From: Acidovorax sp. 1608163
GTDB taxonomy: Bacteria > Pseudomonadota > Gammaproteobacteria > Burkholderiales > Burkholderiaceae_C
Length of the DNA: 64,000 nt
Direction of reading: 5' to 3'
Assembly: GCF_003669015.1 (NCBI RefSeq)
Contig: NZ_CP033069.1
Location: forward strand, 2,490,501-2,554,500
Under the pieces are notes generated by a model. That model ran no database searches. It was given only the letters and a program-made list of their open reading frames with translations, and was not told the DNA's origin. Below are positions 49,514 through 58,442 of this stretch, one piece after another. Both the position numbers and the translations under genes were made by a program. Within the stretch, counting starts at the first letter, position 1; each line of letters opens with the position of its first letter.

Positions 49514-50311
49514 TTAGAAGCCAGGGATCACAGCGCCCTTGAACTCGGTCTGGATGAACTTGCGCACTTCTTCCGAGTGGTAAGCCTTGACCAGCTTGCC
49601 CACCCAAGGCTTGTCCTTGTCAGCTTCGCGCACGGCGATCAGGTTGACGTAAGGGCTCTTGGCGCTTTCCTGGGCAATGGCGTCCTTGCCAGGGTTCAGG
49701 CCGGCAGACAGGGCGTAGTTGGTGTTGATGGCCGAGGCGTCCAGGTCGTCCAGCGAACGGGGCAGTTGGGCGGCATCCAGCTCCACAAACTTGATCTTCT
49801 TGGGGTTGTCGGTCACGTCCAGGGGCGTGGCCTTCAGGCCCGCTTCAGGGCGCAGCTTGATCAGTCCCTTGTCTTGCAGCACCAGCAGCACGCGGCCGCC
49901 ATTGGTGGGGTCGTTAGGGATACCAAACTTGGCGCCCGACTTCAGTTCGTCCAGGCTCTTGACCTTCTTGGAATAGATGCCGATGGGGAAATTGACGGTG
50001 TAGCCAGCAGAGACGAACTTGTAGCCACGGTCTTTGACTTGCTGGTCCAGGTAAGGCTTGTGCTGGTAGCTGTTGGCGTCCAGGTCGCCCGAGGCCAGTG
50101 CGGCGTTGGGCTGCACATAGTCGCTGAACTCGATGACCTGGATCTTCAGGCCGTCTTTTTCAGCAACCTTCTTCACCACTTCAAAAATCTGCGCGTGGGG
50201 GCCGCCGGTCACGCCAATCTTCACAGGCTTGTCCTGGGCCGAGGCGCCTGTCACAAAACCGGCAGCCAGGGCCAATGCGAGGGCAGATTGCAGCAAAGAA
50301 CGCTTGTACAC
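49514..50311 (-). CDS. metQ: Methionine ABC transporter substrate-binding protein
   Basis: MetQ captures methionine in the periplasm for MetNI. The 265 residues match the NlpA/MetQ family: IGVTGGPHAQIFEVV, NAALASGDLDANSYQHKPYL, IPNDPTNGGRVLLVLQ and NTNYALSAGL. A type I signal peptide ending ASA-QDKP is visible and there is no lipobox Cys, unlike E. coli MetQ. The start is a GTG at 50311 (GTG TAC AAG CGT) with AAAGG five to eight bases upstream; an in-frame TTG lies five codons further. metNI is 4 kb away at 54479-56206, with other genes between. A perfect AT-rich inverted repeat lies upstream. Confidence 0.9.
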   Translation of the reverse strand: MYKRSLLQSALALALAAGFVTGASAQDKPVKIGVTGGPHAQIFEVVKKVAEKDGLKIQVIEFSDYVQPNAALASGDLDANSYQHKPYLDQQVKDRGYKFVSAGYTVNFPIGIYSKKVKSLDELKSGAKFGIPNDPTNGGRVLLVLQDKGLIKLRPEAGLKATPLDVTDNPKKIKFVELDAAQLPRSLDDLDASAINTNYALSAGLNPGKDAIAQESAKSPYVNLIAVREADKDKPWVGKLVKAYHSEEVRKFIQTEFKGAVIPGF

Positions 50312-50356
50312 AGAAACACCTTTCAAATTGAGATGTTTCAGATCGTACGCAGCTTC

Positions 50357-50386
50357 AATTAAAACTCAAAAGAATAAGTTTTAATT
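50357..50386. promoter_or_regulatory. Perfect 10-bp inverted repeat upstream of metQ
   Basis: AATTAAAACT (50357-50366), 10 nt, AGTTTTAATT (50377-50386). It ends 46 bp before the metQ start, in an AT-rich patch likely to contain the promoter. It is a candidate operator or 5' hairpin; no regulator can be named. No match was seen upstream of metN. Confidence 0.5.
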
Positions 50387-50415
50387 ATCTTAGCCTTCAC
50401 TGCATATATAGAGAC

Positions 50416-51507
50416 TCATGCGCCACTGCGCAGCGCCACGTTGTTGAGCTTGTCCAGCCGCTCGGGCCAAGGGCCGCCATTGGCGGCTTGCAAGAGGATG
50501 CGCGTCCAGGCCACCCAGGCGTCCCACTGCACCCGCTTGTCCCACGAATTGCCCCAGGCGCTGAACAGGTGCAAGGCGCTAGTGGCAGCCGCCTTGGCAT
50601 CGTCCTGCCGCCCGGCCGCAAGGTACAGCTGCGCCAGGACCATTTGCGGCTCGCCCACCCAGGGGTTGTGGCGCACGGCGCTCTCCAGCACGCCGGTGGC
50701 CACATCCAGGTCCACCAGGGGCTGGTCTTGCTGGATGACGGACCAGTACAGCGAGGCCGCCGCTGCCTCATTGGCGGCAGACAGGTATTGGCTGCAGTGC
50801 GCGAACACGGGTGGCATGGGCAGCAGGTCTTTGAGCCCCGGGTGCTGCAGGGCTTTGGCCAGCCCGTTGATCTGGTGCACCATGCGCCCCGTAGGCCGCA
50901 TGGGCCCGGGCCACAGCGATGCCGCCCAGTGCACAGCCTGCGGGCGGTGCTGCACGTGCGGAAAGCGCGAATAGATGTCGTCTTGCCAGCTGAACCACTG
51001 CTCGATGGTGTCGGCCATGCTCACGATGATGAAGGCGGCCACCTCGTACGGGCTCAGGCGGTGCTGAGCGCCGTCCTTGTCCAGCAGCAGGCCGCCGTCG
51101 GCCTCCAGCGCGTGGCCCAGCACCTTTTGCACAAACTGCGTGCGCGACTGGGTGCAGAACAAATACACCAGATGCTCTGCCGACTCGCCCACCAGTTCCC
51201 GCAGCCGGGCCCGCTCGCTGGCCGGATCGAACTTGACCAGGTCCACAAACGCGTTGCCATACACGCTGTGCAGCAGCCCCAGCATGCGCACATCGCGCGG
51301 CTGCTGCCACACGGTGAGCGAGCGCGTTACGCCCACCAAGTGGTGCCGGAAGGTGCCCGCCTTGTGCCAGTCTTGCCCCACATTGCGGGCCAGCACGGTG
51401 GGCAGCACCGGGGCCAGCTCTGCGTCCTGCGTCAGCCATTCATCGTCCAGCAGGGGCTGGGCACGGGCAAACAAGTCGGCATCAAGGGGGTGAAACGGCA
51501 GGGTCAT
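50416..51507 (-). CDS. HD-like protein resembling DUF6817, function unknown
   Basis: A 363-residue protein without signal peptide or membrane helix. Residues about 45-170 show FRHHLVGVTRSLTVWQQP and RMLGLLHSVYGNAFVDL, close to the HLxGT...LFHSxYG pattern I associate with DUF6817, an HD-like family related to inositol-oxygenase folds. The paired His residues could bind metal. The second half (about 180-363) is helical and TPR-like (AAASLYWSVIQQDQPLVDLD, MVLAQLYLAAGRQDDAKAAA). The ATG at 51507 is preferred over one 13 codons upstream. No reaction can be assigned, and it has no evident operon partner. Confidence 0.68.
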   Translation of the reverse strand: MTLPFHPLDADLFARAQPLLDDEWLTQDAELAPVLPTVLARNVGQDWHKAGTFRHHLVGVTRSLTVWQQPRDVRMLGLLHSVYGNAFVDLVKFDPASERARLRELVGESAEHLVYLFCTQSRTQFVQKVLGHALEADGGLLLDKDGAQHRLSPYEVAAFIIVSMADTIEQWFSWQDDIYSRFPHVQHRPQAVHWAASLWPGPMRPTGRMVHQINGLAKALQHPGLKDLLPMPPVFAHCSQYLSAANEAAAASLYWSVIQQDQPLVDLDVATGVLESAVRHNPWVGEPQMVLAQLYLAAGRQDDAKAAATSALHLFSAWGNSWDKRVQWDAWVAWTRILLQAANGGPWPERLDKLNNVALRSGA

Positions 51508-51926
51508 GGCGGTGTGGTCTCCTGGGTTAAAGGCAGTGCGTGGCAACTTGGGAAGTACCTGTCCACACTTTTGCGCTAAGAGCGGCTAACAAAATTCAGC
51601 GGAGCGGTTCTGGCTAGGCGCTGCGTCGCAGGCAGTACGAGCAGTACGACAAGACGCGGCAACAACGCCAGAAGAGTTTTGTTAGCCGCTCTAAGTATGG
51701 CGCCACATGCTGGCAGCGAGGCGGGACAAAGGCGTGGGTGTTTTCCCCAAAGAGTGTGGCACGCAGGCCATTTGCAAAAGCCCTTGCGCCGCAGCCCCCT
51801 GTGGGCACGCCGGGTTGGTCCGCCCGCCGCTTTGCCTGATACTGACAAGCAACGTGGGCAGCAAAGCTGCCACCCCACCCTGTTCCAGCGGGGCCCACCA
51901 AGCCCACTCCAACCCAGACACCCGGC
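51508..51926. other. Intergenic region holding repeat copy B
   Basis: The 5' ends of the DUF6817-like gene and the antiporter gene diverge here. Besides the 114-bp element at 51579-51692 I see no gene or clear promoter. Confidence 0.5.
51579..51692 (-). repeat. Element with terminal inverted repeats, copy B (114 bp)
   Basis: Perfect 16-bp terminal repeats, AGAGCGGCTAACAAAA (51579-51594) and TTTTGTTAGCCGCTCT (51677-51692). Read in reverse the interior matches copy A at 29786-29904 (CGTACTGCTCGTACTGCCTG, CGCCTAGCCAGAACCGCT). No transposase is encoded. It lies between divergent genes. Confidence 0.88.
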
Positions 51927-53663
51927 ATGGACCACAACATCACCCTCATCACCACCATCGCCGCAGGCTTCGGCGGTGCGCTGGTCTTTGGTTTCATTGC
52001 CGAAAAGCTGCGCCTGCCCGCGCTGGTGGGGTATCTGCTGGCAGGCATTTTGATTGGCCCGGCTACGCCGGGCTTTGTGGCCGATGTGCACATTGCCTCG
52101 CAGTTGTCCGAGATCGGGGTGATGCTGCTGATGTTTGGCGTGGGGCTGCATTTTTCGCTGGGCGACCTGCTGTCGGTGCGCAGGCTGGCCGTGCCGGGGG
52201 CCGTGGTGCAAATGACCGTGGCCACGCTGCTGGGCATGGCCATGGCGTGGTGGATGGGCTGGAGCGTGGGCAGTGGCCTGATTTTTGGCCTGTCGCTCTC
52301 GTGCGCCAGCACCGTGGTGCTGCTCAAGGCGCTGGAGGTGCGCGGCGTGCTGGACTCGATGAACGGGCGCATCGCCGTGGGCTGGCTGGTGGTGGAAGAC
52401 CTGGCCTGCGTGCTGGTGCTGGTGCTGATGCCCCCACTGGCAGGCCTGCTGGGCGGCACCGCCCCCCAGGCCGAAGAAACACGACCGCTGTGGATGGCGC
52501 TGGGCCAGACCCTGCTGCAAGTGGCCGCCTTCATTGCGCTGATGCTGCTGGTGGGCCGCCGGGTGCTGCCCTGGTTGCTGTGGCAGGTGGTCAAGACGGG
52601 CTCGCGCGAACTGTTCACACTGTCGGTGATTGCAGCGGCCATTGGCATTGCCTACGGGGCTTCGGCACTGTTCAGTGTGTCGTTTGCGCTGGGGGCTTTT
52701 TTTGCAGGCACGGTGATGCGCGAGTCTTCGTTGAGCCACCGCGCGGCCCAAGAGTCGCTGCCGCTGCGCGATGCGTTTTCGGTGCTCTTCTTCGTGTCAG
52801 TGGGCATGCTGTTTGACCCCATGGTGCTGGTGCAGCAGCCCCTGCCGGTGCTGGGCGTGGTGGCCATCATCATGCTGGGCAAGTCGCTGGCGGCGCTGGC
52901 GCTGGTGCTGTCGTTTCGCTACCCGCTCAATACCGCCCTCACGGTGGCGGCCAGCCTGGCGCAGATTGGCGAGTTCTCCTTCATCCTGGCGGGGCTGGGG
53001 GTCGCGCTGGGCTTGCTGCCTGCCGTGGGCATGAGCCTGGTGCTGGCCGGGGCGCTGATCTCCATTGCGCTGAATCCCCTGCTGTTTGCCGCCATTGCCC
53101 CGCTGCAGGCGTGGCTACTCAAACGCTCAGAGCTGGCACGCCGACTGGACCGGCGCGAAGACCCCTATGCCGAATTGCCCATGAGCACCGAGCGCAAATA
53201 CCTCAAGGGCCAGGTGGTGCTGGTGGGCTACGGCCAGGTGGGCCGCAGCATTGCCAAAGCGCTGGGGGCCGAAGGCGTGCCCTATGTGGTGGCCGAGCAG
53301 AACCGGGAGCTGGTGGAGTCTTTGCGCAATGCAGGTCTGGCGGCTGTGTCGGGCAACGCAGCTGAGCCCGAGGTGCTCATCCAGGCCCACATCGCCAACG
53401 CGGCCATGCTGGTCATCGCCATTCCAGACACCTTGCATGTGCGCCAGATGGCCGAAACGGCCAGGGCCTTGAACCCGGGCATCGAGATTGTGGTGCGCAG
53501 CCACAGCGAAGAAGAATCAGCCCTGCTGCGCGCAGACGGCATTGGCACCGTGGTGGTGCGCGACGAAGCCCTGGCCCAAAGCATGGCGCGCCATGTGCTC
53601 GAACGCGTGGCCCCTGCCCCCACCACGGCGCCCGCCGCGTTGCACCCAGGCGTGCAGCACTGA
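51927..53663 (+). CDS. CPA2-family cation:proton antiporter with TrkA-N domain (YbaL/KefB-like)
   Basis: An inner-membrane monovalent-cation antiporter. The 578 residues have about 12 helices (residues 8-390), with FGFIAEKLRLPALVGYLLAG and LFFVSVGMLFDPM typical of the KefB/YbaL group, and a cytoplasmic RCK (TrkA-N) domain from about residue 425 with the Rossmann motif VVLVGYGQVGRSIAKALG and the downstream acidic residue in VVAEQN. Substrate (K+ or Na+) cannot be told. I see no adjacent KefG-type ancillary gene. The start at 51927 precedes the first helix by eight residues. Confidence 0.9.
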   Translation: MDHNITLITTIAAGFGGALVFGFIAEKLRLPALVGYLLAGILIGPATPGFVADVHIASQLSEIGVMLLMFGVGLHFSLGDLLSVRRLAVPGAVVQMTVATLLGMAMAWWMGWSVGSGLIFGLSLSCASTVVLLKALEVRGVLDSMNGRIAVGWLVVEDLACVLVLVLMPPLAGLLGGTAPQAEETRPLWMALGQTLLQVAAFIALMLLVGRRVLPWLLWQVVKTGSRELFTLSVIAAAIGIAYGASALFSVSFALGAFFAGTVMRESSLSHRAAQESLPLRDAFSVLFFVSVGMLFDPMVLVQQPLPVLGVVAIIMLGKSLAALALVLSFRYPLNTALTVAASLAQIGEFSFILAGLGVALGLLPAVGMSLVLAGALISIALNPLLFAAIAPLQAWLLKRSELARRLDRREDPYAELPMSTERKYLKGQVVLVGYGQVGRSIAKALGAEGVPYVVAEQNRELVESLRNAGLAAVSGNAAEPEVLIQAHIANAAMLVIAIPDTLHVRQMAETARALNPGIEIVVRSHSEEESALLRADGIGTVVVRDEALAQSMARHVLERVAPAPTTAPAALHPGVQH

Positions 53664-53670
53664 CACAGGG

Positions 53671-54318
53671 CTACGGCGCTACCCAGGTGCGCACCAGCCG
53701 CACGGGCAGCTTGGAGTCTTTGCCCACGTCCTTGCGTGCCTCGCCCGTGCGCATGTGCACGGCCCAGCCGTGCAAGTAAGACATCTGGCCTTCGCCCTGG
53801 CCTGAGCGGTTCTGCATCGTGTTGCTGTAGGTGTACTGGTTTGCCTGCCCGGCCTTCACATCGGTGGTCGATGTCCAGTGCCACTCGGGCGGCGTTGCGG
53901 GGAACAAGGCCGCATCCACCCCGGGTGGCTGGGCTGCTTTGTTCACCAGGTGCTGCAACTCAGGCGCGCGGGGCAGGCGCCAGTCCATCCCTTCGGCCTT
54001 CCAGCGTTCATTGGCGCGTGCCCGGGCCTGGGCGCGGTCCAGCATCAAGGGCGTGCCGGTGCAGGTTTTGCCATTCCACTCCATGCCCTCCACACACCGG
54101 GCCCAAGCCAGGCGCATGCGCTCGTCCACCACAAAGCTGCCATCGGGCGATGCCACCATGCCCGGCGCTGGCTCTGCAGGGCTTTGGGCCTGCGCATCGG
54201 CAACGGGCCATCCAACGCCCACGCCCCACGCGCAAAACACCAACAAGGGCCAGGCGGCGCGGGCCTGCTGTGCCAGCCATGGGGCCGGACTTTGGGCGCA
54301 GTGGGTCGTGTGTGTCAT
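53671..54318 (-). CDS. Exported DUF1566 (Lcl-like C-terminal domain) protein
   Basis: A 215-residue protein: an N-terminal hydrophobic signal (WPLLVFCAWGVGVGWPVADA), a short linker, then a domain with WARCVEGMEWNGKTCTGTP, MDWRLPRAPELQHLVNK, WHWTSTTD and the terminal LPVRLVRTW, the order and wording of DUF1566 domains. Members are exported proteins of mostly unknown role. Cys pairs (RCVEG...TCTGT) could form a disulfide. It ends only 8 bp from the antiporter gene stop (convergent). The ATG at 54318 is used; an ATG three codons earlier is possible. Confidence 0.75.
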   Translation of the reverse strand: MTHTTHCAQSPAPWLAQQARAAWPLLVFCAWGVGVGWPVADAQAQSPAEPAPGMVASPDGSFVVDERMRLAWARCVEGMEWNGKTCTGTPLMLDRAQARARANERWKAEGMDWRLPRAPELQHLVNKAAQPPGVDAALFPATPPEWHWTSTTDVKAGQANQYTYSNTMQNRSGQGEGQMSYLHGWAVHMRTGEARKDVGKDSKLPVRLVRTWVAP

Positions 54319-54398
54319 GGCGCCCATTCTTCCACGCCCGGGCCGCGCAGGCAAAGGGTACTGACTCAACCAGCGCCATCGTCAGCCACTACAAACAA

Positions 54399-54450
54399 AA
54401 ATAGCTGCTAGCGCTTGAATAACAAGCGCTAGCAGCTATCAAAAAAGTAG
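54399..54450 (+). repeat. Dispersed palindromic repeat, copy 5
   Basis: The most symmetrical copy: AATAGCTGCTAGCGCTT, 8 nt, AAGCGCTAGCAGCTAT. It lies between the DUF1566 gene start and the metI stop, so it may close the metNI transcript. Confidence 0.88.
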
Positions 54451-54478
54451 CAACCGCTGAATTCGTCGCAGGCAGTCC

Positions 54479-55144
54479 TCAGCGATGGCTCAGCTTGCGC
54501 ACCGCCCAGTCACCCAGGCTTTGCACGGCTTGCACAAAAAAGATCAACACCAGCACCACGGCCAGCATGATTTCAGGCAAGAAGCGCTGGTAGCCATAGC
54601 GAATGCCCAGGTCGCCCAGGCCACCACCGCCAATGGCGCCGGCCATGGCTGAGTAGCCGGTCAGGCTCACGAACGTGATGGTCAGGCCCGCCACGATGCC
54701 GGGCAGCGCTTCAGGCAGCAGCACCTTCCACACAATCTGGTTGGTGGTGGCGCCCATGGCCTGGGCGGCCTCAACGAGGCCGTGGTCCACCTCGCGCAGG
54801 GCAGCTTCGACCAGGCGGGCCACAAACGGCGCAGCCGCAATGGTGAGCGGCACCACCGCAGCAGCGGTGCCGATGGACGAGCCCGTCACAAACCGTGTGA
54901 GTGGAATGATGGCCACGAGCAAGATGATGAAAGGCGTGGAGCGCACGGCGTTGACCACCCAGCCCACCAGCTTGTTGACCGGGCCGTTTTGCAGCACGCC
55001 GCCATGGTCTGTGAGGCGCAAGAAAACGCCCAGCGGCACGCCCAGCAAGGCCCCCACCATGCCCGAGATGCCCACCATGATGAGGGTCTCCCACAGCGAG
55101 GTGACAAACAGCTCCAGCATGGCTTCAGTGAAATTGGCAAACAT
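54479..55144 (-). CDS. metI: Methionine ABC transporter permease
   Basis: MetI forms the inner-membrane channel of the MetNIQ importer. The 221 residues have five helices and the EAA motif EAAQAMGATTNQIVWKVLLP (about residues 124-143), followed by GLTITFVSLTGYSAMAGAIG typical of the MetI group. It begins 6 bp after the metN stop, a tight operon. The cognate metQ is separate (49514-50311). Confidence 0.94.
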   Translation of the reverse strand: MFANFTEAMLELFVTSLWETLIMVGISGMVGALLGVPLGVFLRLTDHGGVLQNGPVNKLVGWVVNAVRSTPFIILLVAIIPLTRFVTGSSIGTAAAVVPLTIAAAPFVARLVEAALREVDHGLVEAAQAMGATTNQIVWKVLLPEALPGIVAGLTITFVSLTGYSAMAGAIGGGGLGDLGIRYGYQRFLPEIMLAVVLVLIFFVQAVQSLGDWAVRKLSHR

Positions 55145-55150
55145 CGCTTT

Positions 55151-56206
55151 TTAACCCCCGCTCTCAACCACTTGCACCTGCACGCCGTTGGCGCGCAGGT
55201 GCTCCACCGCACCGCTCAGGCGGGCGGGCTCGCCCGTGGCGTACAGCGCCAGCGAGCCAAAAGTCTGGTCCTGAATCTCGTCCACCTGCCCGTGCAGGAT
55301 GCTCATGTCCACACCGTACTCGCGCACCATGCGCGAGAGCACCGGCTGGTAGGCGCTGTCGCCCGCGTAAGACAAGCGCAGCAACTGGCCCACATGCCCT
55401 GGCGCCGTGCTGCGCAACTGGCCTGCCAGGTGGCGCACATGCTGCAGCACGCTGGCGGGCAGCTCTTGCGGCAGGATTTCGTCAATCAGGCTCTTGGTGA
55501 TGGCCTGCTGGGGCTGGGTGAAGACATCCAGCACGCGGCCTTGCTCCACGATCTGGCCGGCCTCAATCACCGCCACGCGGTCGGCCACCTGCTTGATGAC
55601 CTGCATCTGGTGCGTGATGAGCACGACCGTGAGGCCCAGCTCGCGGTTCACCTGGCGCAGCAGGTCCAGAATCGAACGGGTGGTTTCGGGGTCCAGCGCC
55701 GAGGTGGCTTCGTCACTGAGCAACACCTTGGGGCGGCTGGCCAGGGCCCGCGCAATGCCCACACGCTGCTTTTGGCCACCGCTGATCTGGGCGGGGTAGC
55801 GGTCGGCCAGGGCGGCCAGGCCCACCAGCTCCAGCAGCGGGCTCACCCGTTCGCGGATGGCGGCTTTGTCCATGCCCGCCAGCTCCAGCGGCAGGGCCAC
55901 GTTGTCGTACACGGTGCGCGACGACAGCAAGTTGAAGTGCTGGAACACCATGCCAATGTCGCGGCGCGCCTCGCGCAGCTGGGCGTCGCTCAGCTTCGTC
56001 AGGTCGCGCCCGTTGACGATGACCTCGCCGCGCGTGGGGCGGTTGAGCAGGTTGATGACGCGCACCAGCGAGCTTTTGCCCGCGCCGCTGCGCCCGATGA
56101 TGCCAAACACCTCGCCGGGTGTGATGTGCAGGTCAATGCCTCGCAAGGCCTCCACCGGGCCTTGTGGGCCCTTGTACGTCTGGGTAATGCCCCGTAATTC
56201 AATCAT
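55151..56206 (-). CDS. metN: Methionine ABC transporter ATP-binding protein
   Basis: The ATPase of MetNIQ. The 351 residues contain Walker [13 protein letters not shown] (about residues 36-47), the Q-loop VFQHFNLL, the signature [16 protein letters not shown], Walker [17 protein letters not shown] and the switch His in LITHQM. The C-terminal 100 residues form a NIL domain, which in E. coli MetN binds methionine for transinhibition. The 127 bp upstream to the MFS gene stop should contain the promoter; no riboswitch could be recognised. Confidence 0.95.
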   Translation of the reverse strand: MIELRGITQTYKGPQGPVEALRGIDLHITPGEVFGIIGRSGAGKSSLVRVINLLNRPTRGEVIVNGRDLTKLSDAQLREARRDIGMVFQHFNLLSSRTVYDNVALPLELAGMDKAAIRERVSPLLELVGLAALADRYPAQISGGQKQRVGIARALASRPKVLLSDEATSALDPETTRSILDLLRQVNRELGLTVVLITHQMQVIKQVADRVAVIEAGQIVEQGRVLDVFTQPQQAITKSLIDEILPQELPASVLQHVRHLAGQLRSTAPGHVGQLLRLSYAGDSAYQPVLSRMVREYGVDMSILHGQVDEIQDQTFGSLALYATGEPARLSGAVEHLRANGVQVQVVESGG

Positions 56207-56333
56207 GCAAACAAAGCGCGCCGCCCGGGTGGGTTACCCGCAGCGGCGCTGGATAGTTGGGTCAGGGGCTGAACTGTATTGCTTTGCTATAAAAAATCAA
56301 ACCATCAAAAAATTACGTCATAAGACACGCAGG

Positions 56334-57584
56334 TTATTTGGCCGACGAAGCCCCTGCTACCTTGGTCCCTGCGGCGTCCATCGCACGGGCTCGGTGCAGC
56401 GAGCGGCCAATCACCGCCCCCAGCGCCACCACGCCCAGGGCAGCGGCCGTGAACACCGGCACCAGCCAGCCTCGGTCCACACTCAACGCCACCAAAAACA
56501 CCCCGCACGACTGCCCCAGGAACAACAGGCACGCGAACAAGGTCACGGCCATGCCCCGGGCGTGGGGGGCCATTTGCGTAGCCTGGGTCTGCAAGGTGTT
56601 GTGCAGCATGTAAAAGCCCAAGCCCGCAAAGAAGCAACCCACCACCGCCCACGCCACCACGGGCGACCAGGCCAGCAACAACAAACCGCAGGCAATGGCC
56701 AAAGCTCCCAGCATGGCCAGCCCATGCTCACCCAGCAAGGCCAGCCAGCGCCGCGCAAACAGGCTATAGAGCAAGCCACCAATGCCATACAGCACCATCA
56801 CGCCCCCGGCGGCGGCGGCCGACAAGCCAAACCCCTCGACCATGCGGCTGGGCACAAACGCCAGCGTGCCAAAGGCCAAGGCGCCTTCGATGGTGACCAC
56901 AGTGAGCACCCAACGCACGCGCGGCATGGCCAGCAACTGGCGGGTGTTGGACAAATAGGTGCGCAGCGAAAAAGGCGCTGCGGCTTGCGGCGTGGCGCCG
57001 GCAGGCGCCTGGGCAGCCACGGCACTCACCTGCCGCCACAGCAGCGTGGCGGCCACGGCAAACAACAGCGACAGCACCGCAAACGCTGCGCGCCAGCCCA
57101 AAGCCTCCACCGCAAAGCCACCAAACCACTGGCCCGCCATCATCCCGGAGACAGTCGCGACCATCAGCCCCGCCAGGGTCTCCTGGCGCTGCTCGTAGGG
57201 CACCTGGTCACCAATCCAGGCCATGCACAGCGGAATAATGCCCGCCGCCGACGCACCCATGGCCGCCCGCGACACCACCAGCGCCGTCAGGTTAGGCGCC
57301 AGCGCCGTGATGGCGCTGAACAACGCGCACGCCGATGTGGCGCCAATCACCACCCGGGTCTTGCCCAGCCGGTCGCCCAGGGGGCCATAAAACAACTGCA
57401 GCAGCCCGTAGGCCACAGCAAACGCCGCAATCACCGCCGAGGCATCGCCCGTGCTGACACTGAACTCTTGCGACAAGGCGGGCAGCATGGGGTCGCACAC
57501 GCGCATGGAGGCCATGCTGGTAAAAGCGGCCAGCGCCATGAAGCGCAAGGTGCGTTTGGTGGTTTCTTGGGGGGCGGTCTGCAT
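56334..57584 (-). CDS. MFS transporter (YnfM/arabinose-efflux-like)
   Basis: A 416-residue major facilitator with 12 predicted helices. Features include the first-loop motif FYGPLGDRLGKTRVVIGAT (about residues 65-83, motif A) and the symmetrical second half (GVMVLYGIGGLLYSLFARRW). The start ATG at 57584 gives a short cytoplasmic N-terminus (TAPQETTKRTLRFMALAAFT). It looks like a drug- or metabolite-efflux member; substrate unknown. It lies 127 bp upstream of metN on the same strand. Confidence 0.87.
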   Translation of the reverse strand: MQTAPQETTKRTLRFMALAAFTSMASMRVCDPMLPALSQEFSVSTGDASAVIAAFAVAYGLLQLFYGPLGDRLGKTRVVIGATSACALFSAITALAPNLTALVVSRAAMGASAAGIIPLCMAWIGDQVPYEQRQETLAGLMVATVSGMMAGQWFGGFAVEALGWRAAFAVLSLLFAVAATLLWRQVSAVAAQAPAGATPQAAAPFSLRTYLSNTRQLLAMPRVRWVLTVVTIEGALAFGTLAFVPSRMVEGFGLSAAAAGGVMVLYGIGGLLYSLFARRWLALLGEHGLAMLGALAIACGLLLLAWSPVVAWAVVGCFFAGLGFYMLHNTLQTQATQMAPHARGMAVTLFACLLFLGQSCGVFLVALSVDRGWLVPVFTAAALGVVALGAVIGRSLHRARAMDAAGTKVAGASSAK

Positions 57585-57690
57585 GGCGGCGATTGTCACG
57601 GCTTGGTGAACAGCGCGCTGACGCAAACCAGAATGTCCTTCATTCGCATGCCCGTACACGCCCCAGCCGCGCCGAAAAGAAACAGCCCAA

Positions 57691-57730
57691 ACAACAAGGG
57701 CCGACCGCCCTATTTGGCAGTCGGCCCCTT
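57691..57730 (-). terminator. Probable terminator after scoB
   Basis: Read on the minus strand: GGGCCGACTGCC pairs with GGGCGGTCGGCCC (12 bp with one wobble) around a short AT loop, followed by TTGTTGTTT. Confidence 0.7.
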
Positions 57731-57756
57731 GAGGCAATGCGCAGCGGCGCGCGGCT

Positions 57757-58398
57757 TCAGCGCAGCAAGGTCACGCCCGTCTTGGACTGGATCTGCTCAA
57801 AGCTCACCCCAGGCGCCAGCTCCACCAGCTTCAGGCCTTCGGGCGTCACGTCCATCACGCCCAGGTCGGTGATGATGCGATCCACCACGCCCACACCCGT
57901 CAGGGGCAAGGTGCAGCTGGGCAGGATCTTCATGTCTTCGGTGCCATCCTTCTTTCTTGCCACATGCTCCATGAGCACGATCACGCGCTTGACGCCCGCC
58001 ACCAAATCCATGGCACCGCCCATGCCCTTGACCATCTTGCCGGGAATCATCCAGTTGGCCAGGTCGCCCTTTTCGCTGACCTGCATGGCGCCCAGGATGG
58101 ACAGGTTGATCTTGCCGCCACGGATCATGGCAAACGACTGGTCGCTGCCAAAAATGGACGAGCCCTTGATGGTGGTGACGGTCTGCTTGCCCGCATTGAT
58201 CAGGTCGGCATCCACCTCGTCTTCGGTCGGAAACGGGCCAATGCCCAGCATGCCGTTTTCAGACTGCAGCCACACTTCCTTGTCAGCGGGCACAAAATTG
58301 GCCACCAACGTGGGAATGCCAATGCCCAGGTTCACGTAAAAGCCGTCTTCGAGCTCATGGGCGGCACGGGCCGCCATTTGGTCTTGACTCCACGACAT
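57757..58398 (-). CDS. scoB: 3-oxoacid CoA-transferase subunit B
   Basis: With ScoA it moves CoA between succinyl-CoA and a 3-oxoacid such as acetoacetate. The 213 residues carry the catalytic-Glu motif [13 protein letters not shown] (about residues 45-57) and the family segments [15 protein letters not shown] and [19 protein letters not shown]. It begins 44 bp after scoA. Together they allow use of acetoacetate and, with acetyl-CoA acetyltransferase, feed carbon into the TCA cycle. Confidence 0.92.
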   Translation of the reverse strand: MSWSQDQMAARAAHELEDGFYVNLGIGIPTLVANFVPADKEVWLQSENGMLGIGPFPTEDEVDADLINAGKQTVTTIKGSSIFGSDQSFAMIRGGKINLSILGAMQVSEKGDLANWMIPGKMVKGMGGAMDLVAGVKRVIVLMEHVARKKDGTEDMKILPSCTLPLTGVGVVDRIITDLGVMDVTPEGLKLVELAPGVSFEQIQSKTGVTLLR

Positions 58399-58442
58399 AG
58401 TGATTTCTCCAGCTTGTTCTGTACTGTTGTGCTGCAGCGGGC

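Noticed and set aside
56207..56333. SAM riboswitch or S-box upstream of metN
   Set aside because: No characteristic core or helices could be recognised in the 127 bp.
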